DNA of 64,000 bases from Agrococcus pavilionensis RW1 (GCF_000400485.1 NZ_ASHR01000004.1:101960-165959); one strand, 5' to 3'; counted from the stretch's first letter, positions 24,438 through 32,508 are shown. A program made the numbers and translations. The notes: generated by a model from the letters alone, not told the origin.

Positions 24438-24685
24438 GTCTCCTCGGCATGCTCGACGGCGGCGCCGGCGCGCCGAGCCCGTCGGCGATGTGCTCGTCGG
24501 CCGGGTGCTCGGCCCAGGCTGCGCACGCCCTGCACTGGCGCAACCCGCGCATCCACGACGCCGACCGCGTGAAGACGTGGGCGGCGTGCGCCGAGCACCG
24601 CGAGAGCCTCGCCGCGTGGCTGCGCTCGCGCGGCTTCCCCGTCGTCGAGACCGCGTTCGGCGAGACGGTCGAGCGAGTCGCCTGA
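24434..24685 (+). CDS. Small Cys/His-rich protein, possible zinc binder
   Basis: An unrecognised 83-residue protein. Cys20, Cys25, Cys52 and His55 form a C-x4-C ... C-x2-H pattern (MCSSAGC and CAEH) that could bind one zinc; extra histidines lie between. It has no membrane helix or signal peptide. The ATG overlaps the DUF3099 stop by four bases and its own stop shares one base with SURF1, so the three are translated as a unit. A metal-handling role in oxidase assembly is an inference from position. Confidence 0.85.
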   Translation: MSLLGMLDGGAGAPSPSAMCSSAGCSAQAAHALHWRNPRIHDADRVKTWAACAEHRESLAAWLRSRGFPVVETAFGETVERVA

Positions 24686-25482
24686 TGCTCACCCTCCTCC
24701 GCCAGCCCCGCTGGCTCGGCTACGTCGCGCTGGCGACGATCTTCGCGATCGCGTGCTGCCTCTTCGGCGTCTGGCAGTGGAACCGCCGGGAGGAGGCGCT
24801 CGCCGCGATCGAGCGGCTCGAGTCGAACTACGACCGCTCGCCGGTCGCGGTGGCCGAGGCCATCCCCGATCCAGCAGCGTTCGATCCAGCCAAGCAGTGG
24901 ACGCCTGTCGTGCTCGAGGGCGAGTACCTGCTCGACGAGCAGCTGCTGCTGCGCGGCCGCTGGCGCGGCGGCGAGGTCGGCTTCGACGTCATCGCGCCGT
25001 TCCGCACGACCGAGGGCACCGTCTTCATCGTCGACCGGGGCTGGATCGACCAGGCCCCCGGCGCCGAGCGGCCCGTCACCGACCCCGCGACGCCGGCTGG
25101 GCCGACGACCGTCGTCGCGCGGCTGCGCCCGAACGAGGGCGACATCCCCGGCCGGGGCGCTCCCGAGGGCCAGATCGCATCCGTCAACCTGCCTGCGATC
25201 GCCGAGGGCATCGACGGCGATGCCTACGTCGGCGCCTACGGGCTGCTCGTGAGCGAGGACGGCGCTGCGCCCGACGACGTCGCGATCGCCACGCGCCCCG
25301 TGCTCGACGAGGGACCGCACCTCTCCTACACGCTGCAATGGTTCGTCTTCGCGCTCTTCGGCTACGCCGCGGTCGCGTGGGGCATGCGCGAGGAGCTGCG
25401 CGGCGACGCGCCGCCGCCGAAGCCGAAGCGCGAGCGGCGCTCTGACGCCGACGTCGAGGACGACATCCTCGACCGCGCCTGA
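24685..25482 (+). CDS. SURF1-family cytochrome oxidase assembly protein
   Basis: Membrane protein that helps insert haem a into cytochrome c oxidase. The 265-residue product has the SURF1 layout: N-terminal helix (about 10-30) with FGVWQWNRR, a periplasmic domain with the family lines GEYLLDEQLLLRGR, VDRGWI and VNLPAI, and a C-terminal helix (about 215-235, YTLQWFVFALFGYAAVAW), followed by a basic tail. Start 24685 shares one base with the preceding stop. The oxidase genes are not in the window, but ctaA and ctaB are. Confidence 0.93.
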   Translation: MLTLLRQPRWLGYVALATIFAIACCLFGVWQWNRREEALAAIERLESNYDRSPVAVAEAIPDPAAFDPAKQWTPVVLEGEYLLDEQLLLRGRWRGGEVGFDVIAPFRTTEGTVFIVDRGWIDQAPGAERPVTDPATPAGPTTVVARLRPNEGDIPGRGAPEGQIASVNLPAIAEGIDGDAYVGAYGLLVSEDGAAPDDVAIATRPVLDEGPHLSYTLQWFVFALFGYAAVAWGMREELRGDAPPPKPKRERRSDADVEDDILDRA

Positions 25483-25503
25483 GCGCTCCGGATCGTCGCC
25501 GCG

Positions 25504-26166
25504 TCAGTCGCGGACCGTCGGGATCGCCTGCGTCTTGAGCGACGGCACGCGCCAGTCGAGCAGCTCGCTCGCGATGCGCAGCGCGCAGACGACGAGCGCG
25601 ATGCCCGTGAGCACGGCCCAGTGCCCCCAGCCCATCCACTCGGCGGTCGCCGCGGCGCTCGAGCCGAGCAGCGCCGGCAGCAGGTAGAGCCGCGAGTCGC
25701 GCCGGAACACGGCGGGGATGTCGTTCGCGAGGGCGTCGCGCAGGATGCCGCCGCCGATGCCCGTCAGCATGCCGACGAACGCCGCGCCGACCGGGTCGAC
25801 GCCGTGGTGGACGGCCTTCGTCGCGCCCGCGACGACGAAGATGCCGAGGCCGATCGCGTCGAAGATGAGCACGGGCCGGTCGAGCTTGTCCATCCACCGG
25901 TGCAGCAGGAAGACGGCGAGCGCGCCGAGCAGCGCGGCGCCGATCATCCACCACTCGCGCAGCACCGCGACGGGAGTCGCGCCGATCAGCAGGTCGCGCA
26001 GCATGCCGCCGCCGGTGGCGGTGACGACCGCGAGCCCCGCCATGCCGACGAGGTCCATGCGCTTCTGCACCGCGAGCAGCGCGCCGGAGATCGCGAACGC
26101 GACGATGCCGATCGCGTTGAGCGCGCCGCCGACCGCCGACAGCCAGCCGACCGGCTCATCGAGCAT
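25504..26166 (-). CDS. TRIC/UPF0126-family membrane protein
   Basis: A 220-residue cation-channel-like membrane protein with about seven helices and the internal duplication of the UPF0126/TRIC family: GIVAFAISGALLAVQKRMDLVGM in the first half and GLGIFVVAGATKAVHHGVDPVGA in the second, each followed by a glycine-rich GGGMLRD / GGGILRD turn. Bacterial TRIC homologues conduct potassium-like cations; the physiological role here is unknown. A GGGAGG ribosome site precedes the ATG. Confidence 0.9.
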   Translation of the reverse strand: MLDEPVGWLSAVGGALNAIGIVAFAISGALLAVQKRMDLVGMAGLAVVTATGGGMLRDLLIGATPVAVLREWWMIGAALLGALAVFLLHRWMDKLDRPVLIFDAIGLGIFVVAGATKAVHHGVDPVGAAFVGMLTGIGGGILRDALANDIPAVFRRDSRLYLLPALLGSSAAATAEWMGWGHWAVLTGIALVVCALRIASELLDWRVPSLKTQAIPTVRD

Positions 26167-26195
26167 GCGGACCTCCCTCGCGACCTGCCGTCAGG

Positions 26196-27806
26196 CTAGG
26201 CCAGGCCGATGAGGTCGAGGTACTCGGGGCTCCAGAGGTCCTCCGTGCCGTCGGGCATGATGAGCACTCGCTCGGGGTCGAGCGCCTCGACCGCTCCCTC
26301 GTCGTGGCTCACGAGGATGACGGCGCCCTCGTAGGCGCTGAGCGCGCCGAGGATCTCCTCGCGGCTCGCGGGGTCGAGGTTGTTCGTCGGCTCGTCGAGC
26401 AGCAGCAGGTTGGCGCTCGAGACCACGAGCATCGCGAGCGACAGGCGGGTCTTCTCTCCGCCCGAGAGCACGCGAGCGGGCTTGTCGGCGTCGTCGCCCG
26501 TGAACAGGAACGAGCCGAGCACGCGGCGCGCCTCGGTCGAGGTGATGTCGGGCGACGCCGAGAGCATGTTCTGCAGCACGGAGCGCTCGACGTCCAGCGT
26601 CTCGTGCTCCTGTGCGTAGTAGCCGACGCGCAGGCCGTGGCCGCGCTCGATCTCGCCCGTGTCGCTCTCGGAGACGCCCGCCAGGATCCGCAGCAGCGTC
26701 GTCTTGCCCGCGCCGTTGAGGCCGAGGATGACAACCCGCGAGCCGCGGTCCACGGCGAGGTCGACGGCGGTGAAGATCTCGAGCGAGCCGTACGACTTCG
26801 ACAGGTCGCGCGCCATGATGGGCGTCTTCCCCACCGGGGCCGGCTTCGGGAAGCGCAGCTTCGCCACCCTGTCGACCGCGCGCTCCTCCTCGAGCCCGGA
26901 GCGCATCCGCTCGGCCCGCCGCGCCATCTGCTTGGCCGCGACGGCCTTCGTCGCCTTCGCGCCCATCTTCGCCGCCTGCAGCTCGAGCTGGCTCGCCTGC
27001 TTCTCGACGTTCGCTCGCTCGCGCTTGCGGCGCTCGGCGTCGGCTTCGCGCTGCCGCAGGTAGAGCTTCCACGACATGTTGTAGATGTCGATGACCTGGC
27101 GGTTCGCGTCGAGGTAGAAGACGCGGTTGACGGTCTCCTCGACGAGCTCGACGTCGTGGCTGATGACCATGAGGCCGCCGGAGTAGCCCTTGAGGAACTC
27201 GCGGAGCCACACGACCGAGTCGGCGTCGAGGTGGTTCGTGGGCTCGTCGAGCAGCATCGTGTCGGCGCCCGAGAAGAGGATGCGCGCGAGCTCGATGCGG
27301 CGGCGCTGGCCGCCCGAGAGCGTCTCGAGCGGCTGGTCGAGGATGCGGTCGGGCAGCTGCAGGTTCGAGGCGATCGCGGCGCCCTCGGCTTCGGCCGCGT
27401 AGCCGCCGAGCGCGAGGAAGCGGTCCTCGAGGCGGCCGTAGCGGCGCATCGCCTCGTCGGCGACCGCGCCGCCCTCGCCCATCTGCTCGGTCGCGACGCG
27501 CATGCCCTCGACGAGCTCGCCGAGGCCGCGGGCGTCGAGGATGCGTCGGCGCGCGGTCTGCTTCGGGTCGCCCGAGCGCGGGTCCTGCGGCAGGTAGCCG
27601 ATCTCGCCCGAGCGCTCGATGCGGCCCGAGAAGGTGTGGCCGTCGCGGTCGTCGCTCACGCCCGCGAGCACCTTCGTCATGGTGGTCTTGCCGGCGCCGT
27701 TGCGGCCCACGAGGCCGATCTTGTCGCCCGCGTCGATGCGGAACGAGACGTCGCTCATGAGGGTGCGGGGGCCCACCGAGAGCTCGAAGCCTGACACGGC
27801 GATCAT
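26196..27806 (-). CDS. ABC-F family ribosome-associated ATPase
   Basis: Soluble ABC-F protein with two ATPase domains and no membrane part, the type that binds the ribosomal E site to assist translation or protect against antibiotics. In 536 residues it has Walker A GRNGAGKT (about 34) and signature LSGGQRRRIELARI (about 156) in domain 1, a coiled-coil linker at about 240-300 rich in Lys/Arg/Ala, and Walker A GLNGAGKT (about 356) and signature LSGGEKTRLSLAML (about 440) in domain 2. The layout matches the housekeeping actinobacterial ABC-F group rather than a clear resistance factor. Confidence 0.92.
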   Translation of the reverse strand: MIAVSGFELSVGPRTLMSDVSFRIDAGDKIGLVGRNGAGKTTMTKVLAGVSDDRDGHTFSGRIERSGEIGYLPQDPRSGDPKQTARRRILDARGLGELVEGMRVATEQMGEGGAVADEAMRRYGRLEDRFLALGGYAAEAEGAAIASNLQLPDRILDQPLETLSGGQRRRIELARILFSGADTMLLDEPTNHLDADSVVWLREFLKGYSGGLMVISHDVELVEETVNRVFYLDANRQVIDIYNMSWKLYLRQREADAERRKRERANVEKQASQLELQAAKMGAKATKAVAAKQMARRAERMRSGLEEERAVDRVAKLRFPKPAPVGKTPIMARDLSKSYGSLEIFTAVDLAVDRGSRVVILGLNGAGKTTLLRILAGVSESDTGEIERGHGLRVGYYAQEHETLDVERSVLQNMLSASPDITSTEARRVLGSFLFTGDDADKPARVLSGGEKTRLSLAMLVVSSANLLLLDEPTNNLDPASREEILGALSAYEGAVILVSHDEGAVEALDPERVLIMPDGTEDLWSPEYLDLIGLA

Positions 27807-27868
27807 GCGCGCGGGAGCCTCTCTGGATGGGGGGATGGTGGTCGGCCCGACGAGCGGACCAGCCCACC

Positions 27869-27874
27869 AGCCTA
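27869..27874 (-). promoter_or_regulatory. Putative -10 hexamer of the ABC-F gene
   Basis: TAGGCT on the minus strand about 60 bases upstream of the ABC-F ATG. The intervening leader has a weak AGAGAGG ribosome site. Confidence 0.35.
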
Positions 27875-27894
27875 CCAGCGGCCGGCGGCCGGCC

Positions 27895-28650
27895 TCAGCG
27901 CCAGGGGCGCGCGAGCTCCCCGATGAGGTCGGTGAGCGCCGCCTGCAGCAGCGGGCCGAAGCTGACGCGGCGCGCGCCGCCCTCGCGAGTCGCCGCGAGG
28001 TCGCCGAAGATCGATCCGCGCACGGGGTGCGCGGTCACGTTGACGGGCAGCGAGACGCGCTCGAGGATCGCGCCGATCGCCGCCCTGCTCGGCGGCACGA
28101 CCGGGTAGAGGCTGCGCGCGCCGGCCTGCTCCATGAGCTCGCAGCGCGCGATCGCCTCCTCGAGCGGGTCGCGACCGTGCAGGTGGGGGCGAGCGAACGC
28201 ATCCGTGCGCGCGTTGATGACGACCTCGACGCCCGCCGCGTCAGCGGCAGCGCGGAGGCCCGCGATGTAGTCGGCGTGCTCCTGCGGCTCGCGCATGCGG
28301 CCCTCGGCGTGCACGGTGTCCTCGACGTTGAGGCCGACCGCGCCGGCCTCGAGCAGCCGCTCGATGAGCTCGGCGGGCGCCGCGCCGTAGCCCGACTCCA
28401 TGTCGGCGCTCACGGGGACGTCGACGGATGCGGTGATGCGCGTGATGCCCTCGAGCGCGTCGTCGAGGCTCATGCCCTCGTTGTCGCCCTGCCCGCGCGA
28501 CTCGGCGAGCGGGTGGCTGCCGACCGTGAGCGCCTCGAAGCCGGCGTCGACGAGCGTGCGCGCGGACCACGCGTCCCATGCGGTCGGGAGCACGACGAAG
28601 TCGTCGTGCATCGTCAGGAGGGCGGTGGCCTTGCCGGCGAGATCGCTCAT
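27895..28650 (-). CDS. Isocitrate lyase/PEP mutase family protein
   Basis: A 251-residue TIM-barrel enzyme related to methylisocitrate lyase, PEP mutase and oxaloacetate decarboxylases. It keeps the metal-binding stretch PVSADMESGYG near 86 and VEDTVH near 112, but the catalytic loop reads SRGQGDNEG with no Cys in the position used by the lyases (KKCGH-type motif absent). So C-C lyase activity of the ICL type is unlikely; the substrate is unknown. The ATG is six bases after TAGGAT, and the opposing bioY promoter is 13 bases further. Confidence 0.87.
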   Translation of the reverse strand: MSDLAGKATALLTMHDDFVVLPTAWDAWSARTLVDAGFEALTVGSHPLAESRGQGDNEGMSLDDALEGITRITASVDVPVSADMESGYGAAPAELIERLLEAGAVGLNVEDTVHAEGRMREPQEHADYIAGLRAAADAAGVEVVINARTDAFARPHLHGRDPLEEAIARCELMEQAGARSLYPVVPPSRAAIGAILERVSLPVNVTAHPVRGSIFGDLAATREGGARRVSFGPLLQAALTDLIGELARPWR

Positions 28651-28656
28651 GCCGGG

Positions 28657-28662
28657 ATCCTA
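28657..28662 (-). promoter_or_regulatory. -10 hexamer of the PEP mutase-family gene (leaderless)
   Basis: TAGGAT on the minus strand ending six bases before ATG 28650; it lies where the -35 region of bioY should be. Confidence 0.65.
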
Positions 28663-28675
28663 CGAGCAGCGGCCC

Positions 28676-28681
28676 TACAGT
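28676..28681 (+). promoter_or_regulatory. -10 hexamer of bioY (leaderless)
   Basis: TACAGT ending six bases before ATG 28688, leaving no room for a riboswitch or leader. Confidence 0.6.
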
Positions 28682-28687
28682 GGCTCC

Positions 28688-29308
28688 ATGACCGCTGTCG
28701 CACTCCCGCTCCCCCGCCGCACCGTGCTCGCCGACGCGCTCGTCGGGCACCGCTCGCTCATCAAGGACGTCCTGCTCGTCGCCGCCGGCATCACCGTCGT
28801 CGCGGCGCTCGCGCAGGTCGAGATCCCGATGTGGCCCGTGCCCGTCACGGGGCAGACGCTCGGCGTCATGCTCGTCGCCGCGTCGCTCGGCTTCCGCCGG
28901 GGCGTCGCCGCGATGGTCGGCTACCTCGCGCTCGGCGTCGCCGGCGCACCGATCTTCGCGGGCTTCACGGGCGGCCTGCTCGCGGTCGGCAAGCCGAGCT
29001 TCGGCTTCGTGATCGGCTTCATCGCGACCGCCGCGGTCGTGGGCTGGCTCGCCGAGCGCCGCTGGGACCGCCGCCCGCTGCTCGCGATCGCGCTCTTCGG
29101 CCTCGCGAGCCTCATCCCCTTCGCCTTCGGCATCCCCTACATGGCCGCGGTGCTCGCCGCGATGGGCACGCCCGTCGGGATCGCCGGCGCGCTGCAGCTC
29201 GGCTTCGTGCCGTTCATCGTGGGCGGCCTCGTGAAGTGGGCGCTCGCCGCGGCGATCATGCCCGCCGCGTGGGCCGGCGCGCGCCGCGTCGACCGCTCGA
29301 TCGACTGA
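28688..29308 (+). CDS. bioY: Biotin transporter BioY (ECF substrate-binding subunit)
   Basis: S-component of the biotin ECF transporter. The 206-residue protein has six membrane helices, the ligand-site line VPVTGQTLGVMLVAASLG at about residues 50-67 and GAPIFAGFTGGL near 90. bioM and bioN ATPase/permease genes are not adjacent, so it must use a shared ECF module or act alone, as reported for some solitary BioY proteins. Biotin demand fits the biotin carboxylase at 59854-61572. No BirA-like palindrome is visible in the 37-bp spacer. Confidence 0.93.
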   Translation: MTAVALPLPRRTVLADALVGHRSLIKDVLLVAAGITVVAALAQVEIPMWPVPVTGQTLGVMLVAASLGFRRGVAAMVGYLALGVAGAPIFAGFTGGLLAVGKPSFGFVIGFIATAAVVGWLAERRWDRRPLLAIALFGLASLIPFAFGIPYMAAVLAAMGTPVGIAGALQLGFVPFIVGGLVKWALAAAIMPAAWAGARRVDRSID

Positions 29309-29338
29309 GGGCGCCCGCCCCGCGTCGACGCCGCGGCG

Positions 29339-30037
29339 TCAGCGGTCGGCGCGCTCGACCCGCGGATCCGGCAGCAGCACCTCGACCGAGGGCTTCCGGC
29401 GGGCCCGCGCCCACACGACGAAGCCCCACACGGTGAACCCGCCGTAGAAGGCGTACATCGCCGCGGTCGCCCAGTAGCCGGCCGAGAGCAGCAGCGGCAC
29501 GCCGACGAGGTCGACGAGCACCCAGATGAGCCAGAACTCCGTCCAGCCGCGTGCCATCCCGTAGGTCGCGAGCAGAGAGCCGACGAAGGTCCAGGCGTCG
29601 GCCCACACGGGCTCGTAGGAGCCGAGCGCCGCGAAGAGCGGCGTGAGGGCGACCGTGCCGACGACGAGCACGACGGCGAGTCCCGTGCGCTGCCGCCACG
29701 TGGCCCAGCGCGGCACGATCTGCCCGTCGGCGGCGCGCGCCTGCCGCCAGCGCACCCAGCCGTAGACCGCGACCGCGATGAACATCACCTGCCGGCCGGC
29801 CTGGCCGAGCAGCGTCGGCAGCGTGTGGGCCGGGTCGAGGATCGCGCCGAGGAAGACCGTGAGCAGCAGCACGTTGCCGACGATGCCCACGGGCCATGCC
29901 CAGACGCGCCGCAGCATGCCGCCCACCGCGCTCGCGAGCCCGAAGGCGTTGCCCACGACCTCGCGCAGCAGCAGCTCCTGCCCTCCGCCGACGGGGATGG
30001 TCGCGCCGTAGATCGCGGCGAGCCAGTCGAGGTCCAT
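29339..30037 (-). CDS. pnuC: Nicotinamide riboside transporter PnuC
   Basis: Membrane carrier that imports nicotinamide riboside for NAD salvage. The 232-residue protein has about seven helices, an N-terminal LDWLAAIYGATIPVGG and the conserved tryptophan-rich WPVGIVGNVLL near 48, GWVRW near 92, and WTEFWLIWVLVDLVGVPLL near 165. The ATG at 30037 is six bases after TACGCT, so no NAD-type riboswitch fits in the leader. No nadR or nrtR partner is adjacent. Divergent from the DEAD-box helicase gene. Confidence 0.92.
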   Translation of the reverse strand: MDLDWLAAIYGATIPVGGGQELLLREVVGNAFGLASAVGGMLRRVWAWPVGIVGNVLLLTVFLGAILDPAHTLPTLLGQAGRQVMFIAVAVYGWVRWRQARAADGQIVPRWATWRQRTGLAVVLVVGTVALTPLFAALGSYEPVWADAWTFVGSLLATYGMARGWTEFWLIWVLVDLVGVPLLLSAGYWATAAMYAFYGGFTVWGFVVWARARRKPSVEVLLPDPRVERADR

Positions 30038-30043
30038 CCCACC

Positions 30044-30049
30044 AGCGTA
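30044..30049 (-). promoter_or_regulatory. -10 hexamer of pnuC (leaderless)
   Basis: TACGCT on the minus strand ending six bases before ATG 30037. Confidence 0.55.
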
Positions 30050-30075
30050 GGTCCGCGCGAGGCTCGCGCAGCGCG

Positions 30076-30081
30076 TAGCGT
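30076..30081 (+). promoter_or_regulatory. -10 hexamer of the DEAD-box helicase gene (leaderless)
   Basis: TAGCGT ending seven bases before ATG 30089. Confidence 0.55.
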
Positions 30082-30088
30082 TGCAGGC

Positions 30089-31885
30089 ATGACCGACACG
30101 CAGACCGCGCCCGCCACCGACGACGAGGGCGATCGCGCGACCTTCGCCGCACTGGGCCTGCCGCCCGAGATCCTGCGCGCCCTCGACGACGTCGGCTACG
30201 AGACGCCCTCCGCGATCCAGGCCGAGACGATCCCGCTCCTGCTCGAGGGCCGCGACATCATCGGCCTCGCCCAGACGGGCACGGGCAAGACGGCCGCGTT
30301 CGCGCTGCCGGTGCTCTCGGCGATCGACGTCGCGCGGCGCGAGCCGCAGGCGCTCGTGCTCACCCCGACGCGCGAGCTCGCGGTGCAGGTGTGCGAGGCG
30401 TTCGAGCGCTACGCGGCGCATCTCGGCGGCGTGCACGTGCTGCCGATCTACGGCGGCCAGGGCTACGGCGTGCAGCTCTCCGCGCTCCGCCGCGGGGTGC
30501 ACGTGGTCGTCGGCACCCCGGGCCGCATCATGGACCACCTCGCGAAGGGCACCCTCGACCTCTCGGGCCTCACCCATGTCGTGCTCGACGAGGCCGACGA
30601 GATGCTCCGGATGGGCTTCGCCGAGGACGTGGACGAGATCCTCCAGCAGACGCCCGCGGAGAAGCAGGTGGCGCTCTTCTCGGCGACGATGCCGCGGCAG
30701 ATCCGGGCGATCTCGCAGCAGCACCTCCGCGAGCCCGCCGAGGTCACGGTGCGCGCGAGCACGACGACGGCCCCCAGCATCACGCAGCGAGCGCTCATGG
30801 TCTCGTACCAGCAGAAGCTCGAGGCGCTCACGCGCGTGCTCGAGGTCGAGCCGTTCGAGGCGGCGATCGTCTTCACGCGCACGCGCAACGAGACCGAGAC
30901 GGTCGCGGAGCGACTGCGCGCGCGTGGCTACGCGGCGACCGCCATCTCGGGCGACGTGGCCCAGCCGCAGCGCGAGAAGACGATCGAGCAGCTCCGCTCG
31001 GGCGACCTCGACGTGCTCGTCGCGACCGACGTCGCCGCGCGCGGCCTCGACGTCGAGCGCATCAGCCACGTCATCAACTACGACCTGCCGATCGACACCG
31101 AGTCGTACGTGCACCGGATCGGCCGCACCGGCCGCGCGGGACGCACGGGCGACGCGATCAGCTTCGTCACGCCGCGCGAGCGGCGGATGCTGAGCGCGAT
31201 CGAGAAGGCGACGCGCGGCACGGTCGAGATCATGCCGATGCCGAGCGCGGGCGAGGTGAACGCCACGCGCCTCACGCGCTTCGACGACGCCATCACCGCC
31301 GCCCTCGGCGAGACGGAGCGCATCGAGCGCTTCCGCGAGATCATCGCCCACTACGTGGCGCACCACGACGCGCAGCAGGAGGACGTCGCCGCCGCGCTCG
31401 CCGTCGTCGCGCAGGGCGAGACGCCGCTGCTGCTCGACGCGGAGGCGGACCGCGCGCTCCAGGCACCCAAGGAGCGCGCCCGCGACCGCGATCGCGACGC
31501 GGGTGGGGACCGTCCCGAGCGCGGCTCCCGCCGCGGCCCGTCGGACGCGACGACCTACCGGCTCGCCGTCGGGAGCAAGCGCGGCGTGGAGCCGCGGCAG
31601 ATCGTCGGCGCGCTCGCGAACGAGGGCGGCCTCGGCCGCGACGACTTCGGGCGCATCACGATCCGCTACGACTTCACGCTCGTCGAGCTGCCGGAGCTCT
31701 CCCCCGGCCAGCTCGAGCGGCTCTCGCAGACGCGCATCCTCGGCGTGCCGATCGACATCCGCGTCGACACCGGCCGCCGCGAGCGCGACGAGCGCGGTCC
31801 GCGTCGCGACCGCGACGATCGGGCGCCCCGCCGGGAGCGCGACGAGCGGACGCCGCGCAAGCCGCGCCACGGGCGGGATCGGTGA
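30089..31885 (+). CDS. DEAD/DEAH-box ATP-dependent RNA helicase (DeaD/CsdA-like)
   Basis: RNA helicase for ribosome assembly, RNA decay or cold growth. The 598-residue product shows every core motif in order: Q motif YETPSAIQ near 40, Walker A AQTGTGKT near 66, PTRELAVQ, TPGR, DEAD near 171, SAT near 202, ATDVAARGLD near 312 and HRIGRTGRAG near 342. A DbpA-type RNA-binding domain follows at about 485-565 (TYRLAVGSKRGVEPRQIVGAL), then a basic Arg/Asp repeat tail. The stop overlaps the next gene's GTG by four bases. Confidence 0.94.
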   Translation: MTDTQTAPATDDEGDRATFAALGLPPEILRALDDVGYETPSAIQAETIPLLLEGRDIIGLAQTGTGKTAAFALPVLSAIDVARREPQALVLTPTRELAVQVCEAFERYAAHLGGVHVLPIYGGQGYGVQLSALRRGVHVVVGTPGRIMDHLAKGTLDLSGLTHVVLDEADEMLRMGFAEDVDEILQQTPAEKQVALFSATMPRQIRAISQQHLREPAEVTVRASTTTAPSITQRALMVSYQQKLEALTRVLEVEPFEAAIVFTRTRNETETVAERLRARGYAATAISGDVAQPQREKTIEQLRSGDLDVLVATDVAARGLDVERISHVINYDLPIDTESYVHRIGRTGRAGRTGDAISFVTPRERRMLSAIEKATRGTVEIMPMPSAGEVNATRLTRFDDAITAALGETERIERFREIIAHYVAHHDAQQEDVAAALAVVAQGETPLLLDAEADRALQAPKERARDRDRDAGGDRPERGSRRGPSDATTYRLAVGSKRGVEPRQIVGALANEGGLGRDDFGRITIRYDFTLVELPELSPGQLERLSQTRILGVPIDIRVDTGRRERDERGPRRDRDDRAPRRERDERTPRKPRHGRDR

Positions 31886-32238
31886 TCGGAGAGGCCACCG
31901 CCGACCCCTCGCCCCGCAGGCGGGCGAGCCTCGAGGTGCTGCGCGCCGAGGCTGCGGACGAGCGCTCGGTGCTCGTCGAGGAGCGCTTGCGCGCCGGTGA
32001 GGACCCGTGGGAGTTCATGTCGCAGCTGCCGAGCGTCGACGAGATCGTCGTGCTGCTCCTGCGTTCTGAGCGGATCCTCCCGCCGCACGCTGTGCGCCCC
32101 GATCACGAGGTGAGCGACCGAGTGCTCCGGCGCATCGTCGACGACTACCCGCAGCTCGCGCCGACGGTCTGGTCGATGCTCGAGCCGGCCGAGCCGGAGC
32201 GGGCGTGGACTCCGCGCGTGCGGCGCGACGCCGCCTGA
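31882..32238 (+). CDS. Uncharacterised small protein coupled to the DEAD-box helicase
   Basis: A 118-residue protein I do not recognise. It is charged, has no membrane helix or signal peptide, and is predicted mostly helical; the most conserved-looking part is the middle, EDPWEFMSQLPSVDEIVVLLLRSERILPPH (about residues 40-69), followed by a second helical segment around SDRVLRRIVDDYP. The GTG start overlaps the helicase stop (GTGA), so the two are made together. A helicase-associated role is an inference from that coupling only. Confidence 0.72.
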   Translation: MIGEATADPSPRRRASLEVLRAEAADERSVLVEERLRAGEDPWEFMSQLPSVDEIVVLLLRSERILPPHAVRPDHEVSDRVLRRIVDDYPQLAPTVWSMLEPAEPERAWTPRVRRDAA

Positions 32239-32255
32239 CCGCCCCTCCGGAGGAT

Positions 32256-32322
32256 TCTTCAACCGGATAGCCGCTCGGGCGCGACACATATCGGCTCGCC
32301 CTACCGGCTATCCGGTTGAAGA
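32256..32322. repeat. 18-bp perfect inverted repeat
   Basis: Arms TCTTCAACCGGATAGCCG (32256-32273) and its exact complement (32305-32322) enclose a 31-base spacer. The arms are much richer in A+T than the surrounding genome. It has no T-run and is longer than needed for a terminator, so it could be a small palindromic element or a protein site. Confidence 0.85.
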
Positions 32323-32349
32323 CCGCTCAACTGCCCGGAGCGAGACGGA

Positions 32350-32374
32350 GGGGACGACCGTCGTGGTCGTCCCC
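32350..32374. terminator. Candidate bidirectional terminator
   Basis: GGGGACGACC pairs with GGTCGTCCCC around a five-base loop (32350-32374); an outer A-T pair extends the stem. It lies between convergent transcription units. Confidence 0.55.
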
Positions 32375-32445
32375 TTCGTGCTGCTGCTCGCTGGCGCTCG
32401 GATGTGAAGCCGAGCTCGCTCGCTCGCGCTCGCGACGGCGCTAGG

Positions 32446-32470
32446 CCGGACGGTCCACTGGACCGTCCGG
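32446..32470 (-). terminator. Candidate terminator of the suf operon
   Basis: An 11-bp perfect stem, CCGGACGGTCC with GGACCGTCCGG, and a three-base loop, 38 bases beyond the stop of the DUF59 gene. Confidence 0.6.
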
Positions 32471-32508
32471 GTCCTGCTGCCTCGGCCTCCGGCCGACCTC
32501 AGCGGGAG

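Larger units (their letters stand above)
32239..32508. other. Hairpin-rich intergenic region
   Basis: This 270-base spacer between convergent genes codes for nothing I can support. In order it holds the 10-base palindrome CCTCCGGAGG (32244-32253), the long inverted repeat at 32256-32323, a hairpin at 32350-32374, another at 32446-32470 and a short 6-bp hairpin at 32482-32496. Confidence 0.8.

Noticed and set aside
26196..27806. An antibiotic-resistance ABC-F protein
   Set aside because: Linker length and overall layout fit the housekeeping ABC-F group; no leader peptide or attenuator precedes it.
28651..28687. A biotin-responsive operator or riboswitch upstream of bioY
   Set aside because: The 37-base spacer is filled by two opposing hexamers and the predicted bioY transcript is leaderless.
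29339..31870. An 843-codon minus-strand open frame spanning pnuC and the antisense of the helicase gene
   Set aside because: Only its last 232 codons (pnuC) resemble a protein; the rest is antisense to a helicase gene with all its motifs.
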